A DNA stretch of 40,944 nucleotides. It comes from Candidatus Dormiibacterota bacterium (GTDB taxonomy: Bacteria; Chloroflexota; Dormibacteria; Aeolococcales; Bog-877). Shown piece after piece: positions 1 through 7,838 of the stretch; the first letter of the stretch is position 1, and every line of letters begins with the position of its first letter. The notes below the pieces were generated by a model. The model had not been told where the DNA came from and made no database searches. It saw only the letters and a list, made by a program, of their open reading frames with translations. Both the position numbers and the translations under genes were made by a program. The stretch is from contig DAHVDN010000028.1 of NCBI GenBank assembly GCA_027313505.1, positions 1-40,944 on the forward strand, given 5' to 3'.

Positions 1-2
1 AG

Positions 3-215
3 CACCGCTTCCCGAAGCAGTTCGCCCTCGATGCTGAGGCCGACGCGAGCGAGGTGATGCGAGCGTTACTCCACCTGCTCGAGGACGAGCCCAGCCTCGC
101 CTCCACAGTCCGAGCAAGGCTCCCCCGGGCCGGCCCCCGATGGCAGACCGCCTCCGCTCCCCACGCCCTCCCAGCTCCGACCGAGCGCCGGCAGCTCCCC
201 AGGTGGTGCAGCTGA
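3..215 (+). CDS. C-terminal end of an unrecognised protein, cut by the window edge
   Basis: An open frame enters from the left edge and runs about 70 codons to a TGA at 213-215. The first 40 residues look like real protein: an acidic, helix-prone stretch containing LDAEADASEV and LLHLLEDEPS. The tail after about position 120 is rich in Pro, Arg and Ala and lies over the Nudix remnant on the other strand, so it may be read-through after decay or an antisense artefact. No family can be assigned from this piece. The true gene end could be earlier if the region carries frameshifts, as the opposite strand suggests. Confidence 0.33.
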   Translation, partial: HRFPKQFALDAEADASEVMRALLHLLEDEPSLASTVRARLPRAGPRWQTASAPHALPAPTERRQLPRWCS

Positions 216-465
216 CCAAGAGCCGCGTGACGGGCGCACTCGGTGGCAGGGGCTCCCAGACCCTGGGACTCGCAACCAACTGGCCCGGGTTCCTCTCTGG
301 AACGTGCAGGCCAGGGTGGTGGGCAGCCTCGCCGGTTTCGACATGTCCGCCGGGCAGGTCCCAGGCGTCGGGGTACCAGCGCCGCGTGGGCGTACGGTGC
401 ACCAGCAGCGCCCGCTCAGCTTCGTCTCGCGACCGACGCCGGCCCCAGCTCCGAGATGGACCCAT
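66..465 (-). pseudogene. Frameshifted Nudix (MutT-type) hydrolase remnant
   Basis: Reading the minus strand from an ATG at 463-465 gives a convincing Nudix N-terminus: ALLVHRTPTRRWYPDAWDLP and then GGHVETGE, the first half of the Nudix box, ending at about 328. The second half of the box is no longer in frame. The bases at 284-310 match LAxxLQ followed by REEPG only if one base is inserted between them. Typical downstream Nudix elements, ECARHAALG (about 213-245) and PPGELPAL (about 183-205), lie in two different frames. A stop TAA sits at 66-68. At least three frame changes are needed, so this is either a decayed gene or a stretch of indel errors near a contig end. The first codons overlap the end of the lactate-monooxygenase-like gene. 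Intact relatives hydrolyse nucleoside diphosphates linked to another moiety; no activity is expected here. Confidence 0.5.
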
Positions 466-1591
466 GCCCGCTGAGGCCGAGGGTCAGGTCGAGCTCTGCG
501 AGCAGGCACCGCAGCACATGTCGCACCCCATCCTCGCCGGCGAGCGCCAGTCCATAGATGTAAGGACGCCCCAGCAGCACCGCCTTGGCTCCAAGCGCCA
601 GCGCCTTCACCACGTCCGAACCGGAGCGGACACCCGAGTCCAGCAGGACGGTCATCTCGCCGCTGGCCGCCACAACCTCGGGCAGGCAGTCCAGTGAGGC
701 CCGCGCGCCATCGATCTGTCTGCCTCCGTGGTTCGACACCACTACTCCGTCCAGTCCCACCTCCAGCGCCGCGCGGGCGTCGTCGGCATGGCACACTCCC
801 TTGACCAGGATCGGCAGGGAGGTCTGCTCGCGCAACCAGCGCAGGTCGGCCAGGCGCAGGCTGGGGTAGCCGAAGATCTGGGTCCACAGAGCGATGGCCG
901 CCTCTGGGTCCTCTTCGGGAGATCGCGCCAACCGGGAACCAAAAACGGGGTCTGACAGGTAGTTGGCAAGTCCCGCCCCGGTGAGGAACGGGAGGTAGCC
1001 ATTCGCCAGGTCCCTGGGCCGCCAGGACAAAGTCCAGGTGTCGAGGGTCACCACCACCGCTCCATAGCCGGCGGCCTCCGCCCGGCGCACCAGGCTCAGA
1101 GCCAGCTCCCTGTCGGAGGGCCAGTAGAGCTGGAACCAGCCGCTGCCGCCAGCTACCGAGGTCAGCTCGCTGGCAACCAGCTCTAGGGGAGTCGAGGAGA
1201 CTGTGGAGAGGACCATCGGCACCCCAAGGGAGGCCGCGACCCGCGCCACGGACAACTCGGCGTCCTTTCGCACGATGCTCATCGCTCCGATGGGGGCCAG
1301 GAGGACCGGTGTGGGAAGCTCCTTGCCGAAGAGATGGATGGACAGGTCACGCTCGGGCACTCCACGAAGGTGCCTGGGCACTATCTCCCACCGTTCGAAG
1401 GCCAGTCGATTGCCCCGCTCTGTGGATTCCAGGCCGGCTGAACCCGCGACGTAACCGTAGGCGCGAGCGGTCATCTCCTGCCGGGCAGCCCTCTCGACTT
1501 CGGGGGCGGTCATCGGCAGCGCTGGACAATCACCGGTGACACCGGCCCGATATATCTCGGATTGGAAGTCGGCGAAACCCGGCATCGCCAC
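416..1591 (-). CDS. FMN-dependent alpha-hydroxy-acid oxidase, lactate 2-monooxygenase-like
   Basis: The 391-residue length fits the FMN-dependent alpha-hydroxy acid dehydrogenase/oxidase family. Visible motifs are an N-terminal ARAYGYVAGSAG, FQLYWPSDRE (substrate-contacting Tyr), VVTLDTWTLSWRPRDL, the active-site Lys in LVKGV, the catalytic His and Arg in SNHGGRQ, and the FMN-phosphate region DSGVRSGSDVVKAL and GRPYIYGLALAG. The WRPRDL segment and overall pattern resemble actinobacterial proteins annotated as lactate 2-monooxygenase, which convert L-lactate plus oxygen to acetate, CO2 and water; other 2-hydroxy acids remain possible. It is a cytosolic enzyme. GTG at 1589-1591 has AGGGGTGG upstream; ATG two codons later is an alternative. 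It is last in a minus-strand series after a Gfo/Idh/MocA gene, 169 bases away, so it may have its own promoter. Confidence 0.88.
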   Translation of the reverse strand: MAMPGFADFQSEIYRAGVTGDCPALPMTAPEVERAARQEMTARAYGYVAGSAGLESTERGNRLAFERWEIVPRHLRGVPERDLSIHLFGKELPTPVLLAPIGAMSIVRKDAELSVARVAASLGVPMVLSTVSSTPLELVASELTSVAGGSGWFQLYWPSDRELALSLVRRAEAAGYGAVVVTLDTWTLSWRPRDLANGYLPFLTGAGLANYLSDPVFGSRLARSPEEDPEAAIALWTQIFGYPSLRLADLRWLREQTSLPILVKGVCHADDARAALEVGLDGVVVSNHGGRQIDGARASLDCLPEVVAASGEMTVLLDSGVRSGSDVVKALALGAKAVLLGRPYIYGLALAGEDGVRHVLRCLLAELDLTLGLSGHGSISELGPASVARRS

Positions 1592-1760
1592 AGACTAACC
1601 ACCCCTACCCAGGCGCCGTCGGTCTCACCCCGCGGTGGGCGCCTCGGCGAGAGCGGATGACGGCCCCGCTGAGGGGTGATAGGCCGCCGGGACGCTCCGC
1701 CCAACCTGGGACTTCCAAATTGAGCGGTGACCGATGGGACCTCGGGCTCAGCAAACCGGC

Positions 1761-2837
1761 TCAGACACCCAGTGTCACCAGCTCCCCTCCGGCGGCGCTC
1801 ATCCTGGCGCCCTCGATAACCCGCAGGACAGAGGCGGCCTCCTGCGGAGCGACCGGCACCTCGGCCTCCCCGCGCACGGCCCCCGCCATGGTCTCGTAGA
1901 AGGTGGCGTAGCTTCCGGCTGGGAGAGGGAGCAACTTGCCGGTCCCAGGTCGTCCGCCATTTTCGATCAGCTCGGCTGACTGGTCCCGCCCGGGCTGGCC
2001 GAACCCGAATTGGCCCGGGCGAAGGCCACCTACGAGCTGGCTCTCCTGGGGGTCCAGCCCCCAGACCTCCAGCGCTGCGGAGTCGCCGGAGATCCGAAAC
2101 CTCGGTCCAGCACCTGGGGCCACAGCGCTCATCCAGAGGTGTGCCGACATCCCTCCCTCAAAGCTGAGAGCGATGAAGCAATCGTCGTCGGCCCGGGCTC
2201 TCCGCCGGCGGGTGGCGATCTCGGCGTAAACGGCCAGCGGTCGGCCGAATAGCAGCAGGGCCTGGTCGATGAGGTGGCTGCCCAGGTCCAGCAGCAGCCC
2301 CCCACCCTCTTCGGGTGTGCGCTCCTCGCGCCAGGACCCGGGGCGCAACTCGGGTCGCCAGCGCTCGAAGCGGCTCTCGAAGTGACGGACCGTCTCAATC
2401 CGGTGGTCCGCGATCAGCTGGCGCACCAGCAGGTAGTCGTTGTCGAAGCGTCGGTTTTGGAAGACGCTCAGCAGCCGACCGCTGCGCTGGGCGACTGCGA
2501 TCATCGCGGAAGCCTCCGAACTGCTCAATGCCATCGGCTTGTCGACCACCACATGAAGTCCATGAGCCAGAGCCGCCGTGGCTTGCCACAGGTGCATGTG
2601 GTTGGGAGTTGCGATCACCACCAGGCCGATGTCGGCGGTGTCGTCGAGGAGTCGCTCCAGTGTCGGAACAGATCGGACCTGTGGAAAATCCTGCTCGACC
2701 TGAAGTTTCCGCTGAGGGTCGTTGGTGACCACAGCGCGCAGGCGCAGTCCCTGGGTCGTGGCTATGAGCGGAGCGTGGAAGATGGACCCCGCCAACCCGT
2801 AGCCCACGAGCGCAACGCCGATCTCCTCCATGGGCAC
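1761..2837 (-). CDS. Gfo/Idh/MocA family NAD(P)-dependent oxidoreductase
   Basis: This 358-residue protein opens with a Rossmann nucleotide-binding motif, GYGLAGSIFHAPLI, typical of the YdgJ-like branch of Gfo/Idh/MocA oxidoreductases. It continues with VVIATPNHMHLWQA and VVVDKPMALSSSEA, where the Lys of the (E/D)KP motif lies in the catalytic site. The C-terminal half is the alpha/beta substrate domain, including LLLDLGSHLIDQALLLFG, where the His is commonly catalytic. Family members oxidise or reduce sugars, inositols and related polyols; the substrate cannot be read from sequence. The start is GTG at 2835-2837 or ATG two codons later; neither has a strong ribosome site. It lies 16 bases after the diaminopimelate decarboxylase stop, so the two are probably cotranscribed. 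Confidence 0.9.
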   Translation of the reverse strand: MPMEEIGVALVGYGLAGSIFHAPLIATTQGLRLRAVVTNDPQRKLQVEQDFPQVRSVPTLERLLDDTADIGLVVIATPNHMHLWQATAALAHGLHVVVDKPMALSSSEASAMIAVAQRSGRLLSVFQNRRFDNDYLLVRQLIADHRIETVRHFESRFERWRPELRPGSWREERTPEEGGGLLLDLGSHLIDQALLLFGRPLAVYAEIATRRRRARADDDCFIALSFEGGMSAHLWMSAVAPGAGPRFRISGDSAALEVWGLDPQESQLVGGLRPGQFGFGQPGRDQSAELIENGGRPGTGKLLPLPAGSYATFYETMAGAVRGEAEVPVAPQEAASVLRVIEGARMSAAGGELVTLGV

Positions 2838-2853
2838 GGAGTGTAAGTGAGGG

Positions 2854-4107
2854 TCAAGGGGCGAAGGGCTCTCCCGGGCGGCCGAGGACCAGCTTGTGGT
2901 CCGGTTGAATCAAAACCTCAGGAGGCCGGGGTCGTCCGTTGTAGTTGGAGAACATCGCGGAGGCGTAGGCGCCGGTCATCGTAAGTGCCACCAGGTCTCC
3001 TCTTCTCAGAGGTGGCAGTTCATGGACGCCGAAGGTGTCGGTGCTCTCGCAGACCCCGCCTTCGACCTCCGTCGCGCTCCTGGCGGCGGATGGGGCTCCC
3101 GAGAGGTCCAGGGCGATCACTTCGTGATGAGCGCCGTAAAGGGCCGGCCGGATGAGCTCCGACATGCTGGCGTCGACCACGACCTGGGGACCACTTTGCC
3201 CTTGGCGCACGTGCAGGACCCTGGCGAGCAGCCAACCGGAGGCAGCGACCAGGCACCTGCCCGGCTCGACCGCCGTTCTAGTGGGTAGCTCCGCCCCGGC
3301 CATGGCCAGCCGCTGCTCCAGCCGTGATCGAAAATCAGAGAGAGGGGGTGTGGGGCCGGCGGGGAAGCCGCCGCCAAAGTCAACTGTGTCCATCTCCTCA
3401 AAGTCGACGGCCAGCTCTGCCAGCAGCAGAGCCGCTCTCAGCCCTCCCTCCGCCCATCCCTCCGTCGCCGCCAACTGTGACCCCACATGGACGTGGATGC
3501 CTCGAATCGAAAGCCCGGAGGAGGTCTCCGCGTGGCGTTGCACCAGCTCGCGCATCTCCCACTCGGGCATCCCGAATTTGCTGACCTTGGAACCCACCTG
3601 GAAGTCGGCCCGCGTCTCCGAGTCGACTGCGGGGTTGAGCCTGAGCAGGACCTTAAGCGAACTCTGGGAGCCGCCGAGACCGGCAGCCTTGGCCAGCTTC
3701 TCCAGTGCGCTCATCTCCTCTTTCGACTCGACGGTCACCCATCGCAGCGGCTTCCCATTGACCGCCGCCATGACCGCCAGCTGGAGCTCAGAATCGGTCT
3801 TGCCTATCCCTTCAAGGCTGATGAGATGGTTGGGAACGCCCGCCTTGGTGGCCGCCGCCCACTCTCCCGCCGAGACCACGTTGGAGCCGACACCCATGGC
3901 GGCGAGTCGCGCCACCACGGCTGGAAGCGGGTTGGCCTTCAGGGAGAACTGGCGGATCCAGGGGTCAGGGAAGGCGCGCCGGAGCTTCGTGGCGGCGCTA
4001 TCGAGCGCAGCGAGGTCGGTGACGTAGCAGGGAGTCCCAAAGCAGGCGGCAGCTTCCACCAAGGTCGAAAGGAGCAACTCTGAGGATCCTGCGGGATCAG
4101 GCGACAC
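2854..4107 (-). CDS. lysA: Diaminopimelate decarboxylase (PLP, fold type III)
   Basis: At 417 residues this is a full-length group IV PLP decarboxylase. The PLP-binding Lys is about residue 57 in FSLKANPLPAVV. Further motifs are HVHVGSQL, the glycine-rich DFGGGFPAG, EPGRC, SELIRPALYGAHHEV, GGVCESTDTFG (the CES(T)D motif that marks DAP decarboxylases) and GAYASAMFSNYNGRPRP. These match LysA rather than ornithine or arginine decarboxylases. LysA removes CO2 from the D-centre of meso-diaminopimelate to give L-lysine. The GTG start at 4105-4107 lies inside the 3' end of the S66 carboxypeptidase gene (11-base overlap), so the two are translationally coupled. That pairing suggests salvage of DAP from cell-wall peptides as well as, or instead of, biosynthesis; no other lysine-biosynthesis gene is in view. 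Confidence 0.92.
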   Translation of the reverse strand: MSPDPAGSSELLLSTLVEAAACFGTPCYVTDLAALDSAATKLRRAFPDPWIRQFSLKANPLPAVVARLAAMGVGSNVVSAGEWAAATKAGVPNHLISLEGIGKTDSELQLAVMAAVNGKPLRWVTVESKEEMSALEKLAKAAGLGGSQSSLKVLLRLNPAVDSETRADFQVGSKVSKFGMPEWEMRELVQRHAETSSGLSIRGIHVHVGSQLAATEGWAEGGLRAALLLAELAVDFEEMDTVDFGGGFPAGPTPPLSDFRSRLEQRLAMAGAELPTRTAVEPGRCLVAASGWLLARVLHVRQGQSGPQVVVDASMSELIRPALYGAHHEVIALDLSGAPSAARSATEVEGGVCESTDTFGVHELPPLRRGDLVALTMTGAYASAMFSNYNGRPRPPEVLIQPDHKLVLGRPGEPFAP

Positions 4108-5047
4108 CGCTCTCCAAGAGGGTCAGGGTCCCCTGAGTCGCGTCGAGACGGGCGCGAGCTCCCAGCGGCAGGGTCGCGATGTGGCGCCCGTGACCGATTG
4201 GGAGATGGTAGATCGTGGGCACCCCGAGGGGCCTGATCAGGTCGCGGAAGATCTGCTCCAGGCCAAGGGTGGGACCAGGGCGTTTTGGTCCGCAGTTGGC
4301 GTGCTCGCCGATGACGATCCCCGCGCATCCGCGAAGGGTTCCTGCGGCCAGCAGCTGGCTCAGGTACCGCTCTATCGCGTAGGGCTCTTCATCGGTGTCC
4401 TCAAAAAAGAGGATGCGTCCCCTAACATCCAACTGCCAGGGGCTCCCTACCAGGGTGGCGAGGAGGGTGAGGCATCCCCCGACCAGCTCCCCCTCGGCGA
4501 CCCCTGGGACCACCGTCTCCACGTAGGGATCGTCTGGATCGGGCTCCACCTGGAAACCCTCAGCACTCATCAAAGCTCGCCGAAATGCTGCCACGGTGTA
4601 GTCGGTCGGGTGGGCCAGTGAGATGACCATGGGTCCGTAGAACGTGACCCAGTCCACCGCCCGTGCGAGTACCGAATGGATGACGGTGATGTCGGAGTAC
4701 CCGACGAACACCTTTGGGGCGAGCTCGGAGAGCCCTTTCACTCGAGTGGGATCCAACGCCAGAGCTGTGCGCAGTGCGCCGGCGCCTCCACGCAGGCAGA
4801 TGATCCCTCCGAGGTCGGGCCGCTCCAGCATGGTCAGGAGATCGTCGGCACGGTCTCGGTCACTTCCGGAGAGGTGTCCGTAAATATCGGAGGTGTGGGC
4901 TGCCAGTTCGACCTCAAAGCCCATTCGCTGCAGGGCGGTGACACCGCGAGCGGTCTCCGACTGTTCCAGGGTGGACCCGCTGGGGGCCACCACACCCAGC
5001 CGCATTCCGGGGCGTAGCGCTGGGGGCCGCCGCCGCTGCCCGTTCAA
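4097..5047 (-). CDS. S66-family LD-carboxypeptidase (muramoyltetrapeptide carboxypeptidase-like)
   Basis: This 316-residue protein has the S66 N-terminus LRPGMRLGVVAPSG and the GGIICLRGGAGALR segment. The catalytic Ser is in VGYSDIT (about residue 118), the catalytic Glu in LFFEDTDEEPYA (about 216) and the catalytic His in PIGHGRH (about 286), so the triad is complete. Known members are LdcA, which cleaves the L-center-to-D-Ala bond after meso-DAP in murein tetrapeptides, and MccF, which cleaves microcin-type acyl adenylates. No signal peptide is seen, so it should be cytosolic. The start is TTG at 5045-5047, chosen because the family needs about a dozen residues before the RPG motif; the ribosome site is poor. 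It heads a minus-strand operon with lysA and diverges from the serine hydrolase operon at 5176. Confidence 0.92.
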   Translation of the reverse strand: MNGQRRRPPALRPGMRLGVVAPSGSTLEQSETARGVTALQRMGFEVELAAHTSDIYGHLSGSDRDRADDLLTMLERPDLGGIICLRGGAGALRTALALDPTRVKGLSELAPKVFVGYSDITVIHSVLARAVDWVTFYGPMVISLAHPTDYTVAAFRRALMSAEGFQVEPDPDDPYVETVVPGVAEGELVGGCLTLLATLVGSPWQLDVRGRILFFEDTDEEPYAIERYLSQLLAAGTLRGCAGIVIGEHANCGPKRPGPTLGLEQIFRDLIRPLGVPTIYHLPIGHGRHIATLPLGARARLDATQGTLTLLESGVA

Positions 5048-5175
5048 GCTGAAGGCGCCGAGAGGAGCTCAAACATTTGGGGCCGATCTTAGCAGTGGTA
5101 GTCCTCCGCATCCCGGGACTCGGCGGCCGCGGTTCGCGGCAGAGGCGCCGAGCTGCCGCGCTAACATGCCCGCAG

Positions 5176-6522
5176 ATGGAGGAGCAACTGTCGGACCGCG
5201 CGGCCCGGCGGATGCGGCGCCTCTGCTCATCGGCTCAGAGCGCGGGCCGCCTGCCTAGCCTGGTGGTCGCCGTCGGCCGCCACGGGCGGATCCTGAACTC
5301 GGTTTGCCTGGGATCCGCCGACCTTTCGGCCGCGACACCACCTGGCCTGGACGTCCAGTACCGAGTCGGCTCTATTACCAAGACCTTCACGGCGGTCGCC
5401 GTGATGCAGATCGTTGCGGAGGGGTTGGCCGACCTCGCGGATCCGATTGGAAGGCATTGGGCCGGCGCCCCGCACCCTGAGCTGACAATCGGGGCGCTGC
5501 TCACCCACACCTCCGGCCTGCAGCGGGAGCGAGCGGCAGAGGCTGGGGGTCCGACCGCCCTGCCTGCCCGCGGCGAGCTTGCCCAGAATCTCGCCAAGGC
5601 ACGCCTGCTTTACCCCTCGGGGCACTGGTGGCACTACTCCAACCTGGGTTTCGCTGTGCTCGGTGAGGTCGTCGCGCAGGTCCGCGGAGAGAGTTGGGAG
5701 CTCCAGGTGACCGAGCGGATACTGAGACCACTCGGGATGAGTCGTACCTCCCTTTTCGCCGAGGCGCCCTCGGCGCAAGGTTATTCGGTCCAGCCCTTCT
5801 CCGACGCGGTAAAGCTGGAGCTCCCGACGGACAGCGGCGCGATTGCCCCTGCAGGCCAGCTCTGGAGCACCGCAATCGACCTAACCAAGTGGGTTGGCTT
5901 TTTGATTCAGGGCGATCCCAGGGTTCTGCCGCAGGACCAGCTGGAGCTCATGAGGGCTCCTCGAGTCATCGCCGATCTTGAGCACTGGACCACCGCATTT
6001 GGCCTGGGGGTGGCGCTCCGAAGGCGAGGTGAACGGACGTTTGTGGGGCATACCGGCGGGATGCCGGGGTTTCTTGCCGTGGCATACGGCTCGCCAGCCA
6101 CCGGCAACAGTGTGGTGGTCTTCACCAACTCCACCGCGGGCCTGGATGTCGGCGATTTCGGAGCGCAGCTGTTGGAGCTGGCCGACGAGGACACCATCGA
6201 TTCGACGATCTGGGAAGCGGGGGGGGCCCCCCCGACCGAATATGCCACTGTGCTGGGCAGCTGGTGGTCCGAGTGGAGCGAGACCATCTTCACTTGGCGG
6301 GGTGGGCTGTTGCAGTCGTCACCCGCCGACGCTCCACCTGGCACTCCCCCGGACCGATATCGGAGGGTTGGCGCAGACCTCTTCATCACCGCCACCGGCT
6401 CGGAGCGTGGCGAGGAACTGCAGCTGGTGCGGGACGAAGGCGGGACCGTGGTGAAGATGTACCACGCCACCTACCCCCTCACCCGAATGGCGGCAGGCTC
6501 GGCCGACGAGCAAGGGGGGTGA
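5176..6522 (+). CDS. Serine hydrolase of the beta-lactamase/D-aminopeptidase fold with a C-terminal domain
   Basis: From ATG 5176 the product is 448 residues. Beta-lactamase-fold motifs are present in order: SxxK as SITK (Ser66, Lys69), YxN as YSN (about 154-156), an HTS motif in LLTHTSGLQ, and a C-terminal-side HTG in VGHTGGMPGF in place of KTG. This is the class C/EstB/D-aminopeptidase group (Pfam Beta-lactamase). After about residue 370 comes an extra domain (GSWWSEWSETIFTWRGG) like the beta-barrel tails of such hydrolases. No signal peptide is evident. An in-frame start at 5077 exists, but the preceding residues are low-complexity and would run close to the divergent S66 gene. Members include D-aminopeptidases, esterases and beta-lactamases; the dipeptidase and D-aminoacylase downstream favour peptidase. 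A G8C7 tract at 6219-6233 sits between the two domains. Confidence 0.87.
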   Translation: MEEQLSDRAARRMRRLCSSAQSAGRLPSLVVAVGRHGRILNSVCLGSADLSAATPPGLDVQYRVGSITKTFTAVAVMQIVAEGLADLADPIGRHWAGAPHPELTIGALLTHTSGLQRERAAEAGGPTALPARGELAQNLAKARLLYPSGHWWHYSNLGFAVLGEVVAQVRGESWELQVTERILRPLGMSRTSLFAEAPSAQGYSVQPFSDAVKLELPTDSGAIAPAGQLWSTAIDLTKWVGFLIQGDPRVLPQDQLELMRAPRVIADLEHWTTAFGLGVALRRRGERTFVGHTGGMPGFLAVAYGSPATGNSVVVFTNSTAGLDVGDFGAQLLELADEDTIDSTIWEAGGAPPTEYATVLGSWWSEWSETIFTWRGGLLQSSPADAPPGTPPDRYRRVGADLFITATGSERGEELQLVRDEGGTVVKMYHATYPLTRMAAGSADEQGG

Positions 6523-6576
6523 GTGCCATCGCGGGTCTTGACGGCCCCGCCGAATCTGATCTATGGAGGTGAATCT

Positions 6577-7803
6577 GTGTCCCTGATGGGATTGTCGGGC
6601 GAGCGGTCGGCCGCGGAGGAATTGCTGCACAACTCGCCCCTCATCGACGGGCACAATGACCTTCCCTGGGAGGCCCGGGAGCAGGTGGGGTACGACCTGG
6701 ATCGTATGGACCTCTCTCTCCCGGTTGCCAGCACCGACACCGACCTCCCCCGCCTGAGGCGCGGCGGGGTGGGAGGCCAATTCTGGTCGGTGTGGGTCCC
6801 CTCCTCATGGGAGGGTGGCAGAGCTGTCGTCGGAACCCTAGAACAGATCGACTTTGTATATGCCATGTTGGCGCGCTATCCGGACCAGCTGGGGATTGCC
6901 ACCAGTGCGGATGAGGTCGTGGGCCAGTTCAGGGCCGGACGCATCGCCTGTTTGCTCGGCGCCGAGGGCGGTCACTCGATCAACTCCTCCATGGGAGCGC
7001 TGCGGGCCCTGTACCGGCTGGGCGTTCGCTACATGACCCTCACCCACAACGACAACACCCCGTGGGCCGACTCGGCCACAGACAGTCCGCGATCGGGTGG
7101 GCTCAGCCCCTTCGGGAAGCAGGTGGTGAGGGAGATGCAGAGGCTGGGAATGCTGGTCGACCTCTCCCACGTGGCCGCCACCACCATGCAGGATGCCCTC
7201 GACGTCAGTCGCGCGCCGGTGATCTTCTCGCACTCCTCGGCCAGAGCACTCTGCGATCACCCGCGCAACGTCCCCGATGACATCCTCGGACAGCTGAAGG
7301 GCAACGGGGGTGTCTGCATGGTCACCTTTGTTCCCCAGTTCGTCTCGGTGAGCTGTCGCCAGTGGGAGCTGCGTTCCGAGGCGGAGCTGTACGCTCGCGG
7401 CCTGGACCTCAGCGACTCTGGTCTGGTCGAGGCGGCGCTGGACGAGTGGAGCCAGACCGATCCCCGGCCCCAGGCGGTGCTGGCGGACGTGGTGGCGCAT
7501 CTCAACCACGTCCGCGAGGTCGCGGGGTTGGAGCACGTTGGCATCGGTGGCGACTTTGACGGTTCGCCATACATGCCCCGGGGGCTGAGCGACGTGACGG
7601 GCTATCCGAGCCTCTTCGCGGCGCTGCTGGAATCGGGTTGGAGCCAATCCGACTGCATCGCCCTGGCCGGTGGGAACATCCTTAGGGTGCTCCGGTCCGC
7701 CGAGAGGGTGGCCGAAGAGCTGTCAGCCTCCGAAAGCCCATCTCTGGCCACCATCGACGAACTTGACGCAGGCCCTGCCCAGCCAGTTCTCGGTGACAGT
7801 TGA
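6577..7803 (+). CDS. Membrane-dipeptidase family (M19) zinc dipeptidase
   Basis: Zinc-site motifs of M19 renal-dipeptidase homologues are clear: LIDGHNDLPW (HxD), LLGAEGGHSI (bridging Glu), MTLTHNDNTPWADS, LVDLSHVAATTM (His) and FSHSSARALCDHPRNVPD (His), with the C-terminal GIGGDFDG. The enzymes hydrolyse dipeptides and are unusually tolerant of a D-residue at the C-terminal position; some members act on L-Ala-D-Glu or related cell-wall dipeptides. GTG 6577 is chosen because GGAGGT (6565-6570) lies six bases upstream; the open frame extends 18 codons further but with no support. No signal peptide is seen, so it is probably cytoplasmic despite the family name. It follows the serine hydrolase by 54 bases and precedes a D-aminoacylase homologue, forming a peptide-degradation operon. 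Confidence 0.92.
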   Translation: MSLMGLSGERSAAEELLHNSPLIDGHNDLPWEAREQVGYDLDRMDLSLPVASTDTDLPRLRRGGVGGQFWSVWVPSSWEGGRAVVGTLEQIDFVYAMLARYPDQLGIATSADEVVGQFRAGRIACLLGAEGGHSINSSMGALRALYRLGVRYMTLTHNDNTPWADSATDSPRSGGLSPFGKQVVREMQRLGMLVDLSHVAATTMQDALDVSRAPVIFSHSSARALCDHPRNVPDDILGQLKGNGGVCMVTFVPQFVSVSCRQWELRSEAELYARGLDLSDSGLVEAALDEWSQTDPRPQAVLADVVAHLNHVREVAGLEHVGIGGDFDGSPYMPRGLSDVTGYPSLFAALLESGWSQSDCIALAGGNILRVLRSAERVAEELSASESPSLATIDELDAGPAQPVLGDS

Positions 7804-7838
7804 GGCGGTGGTCGGGATAGGTATGGGATGCCGCCACC

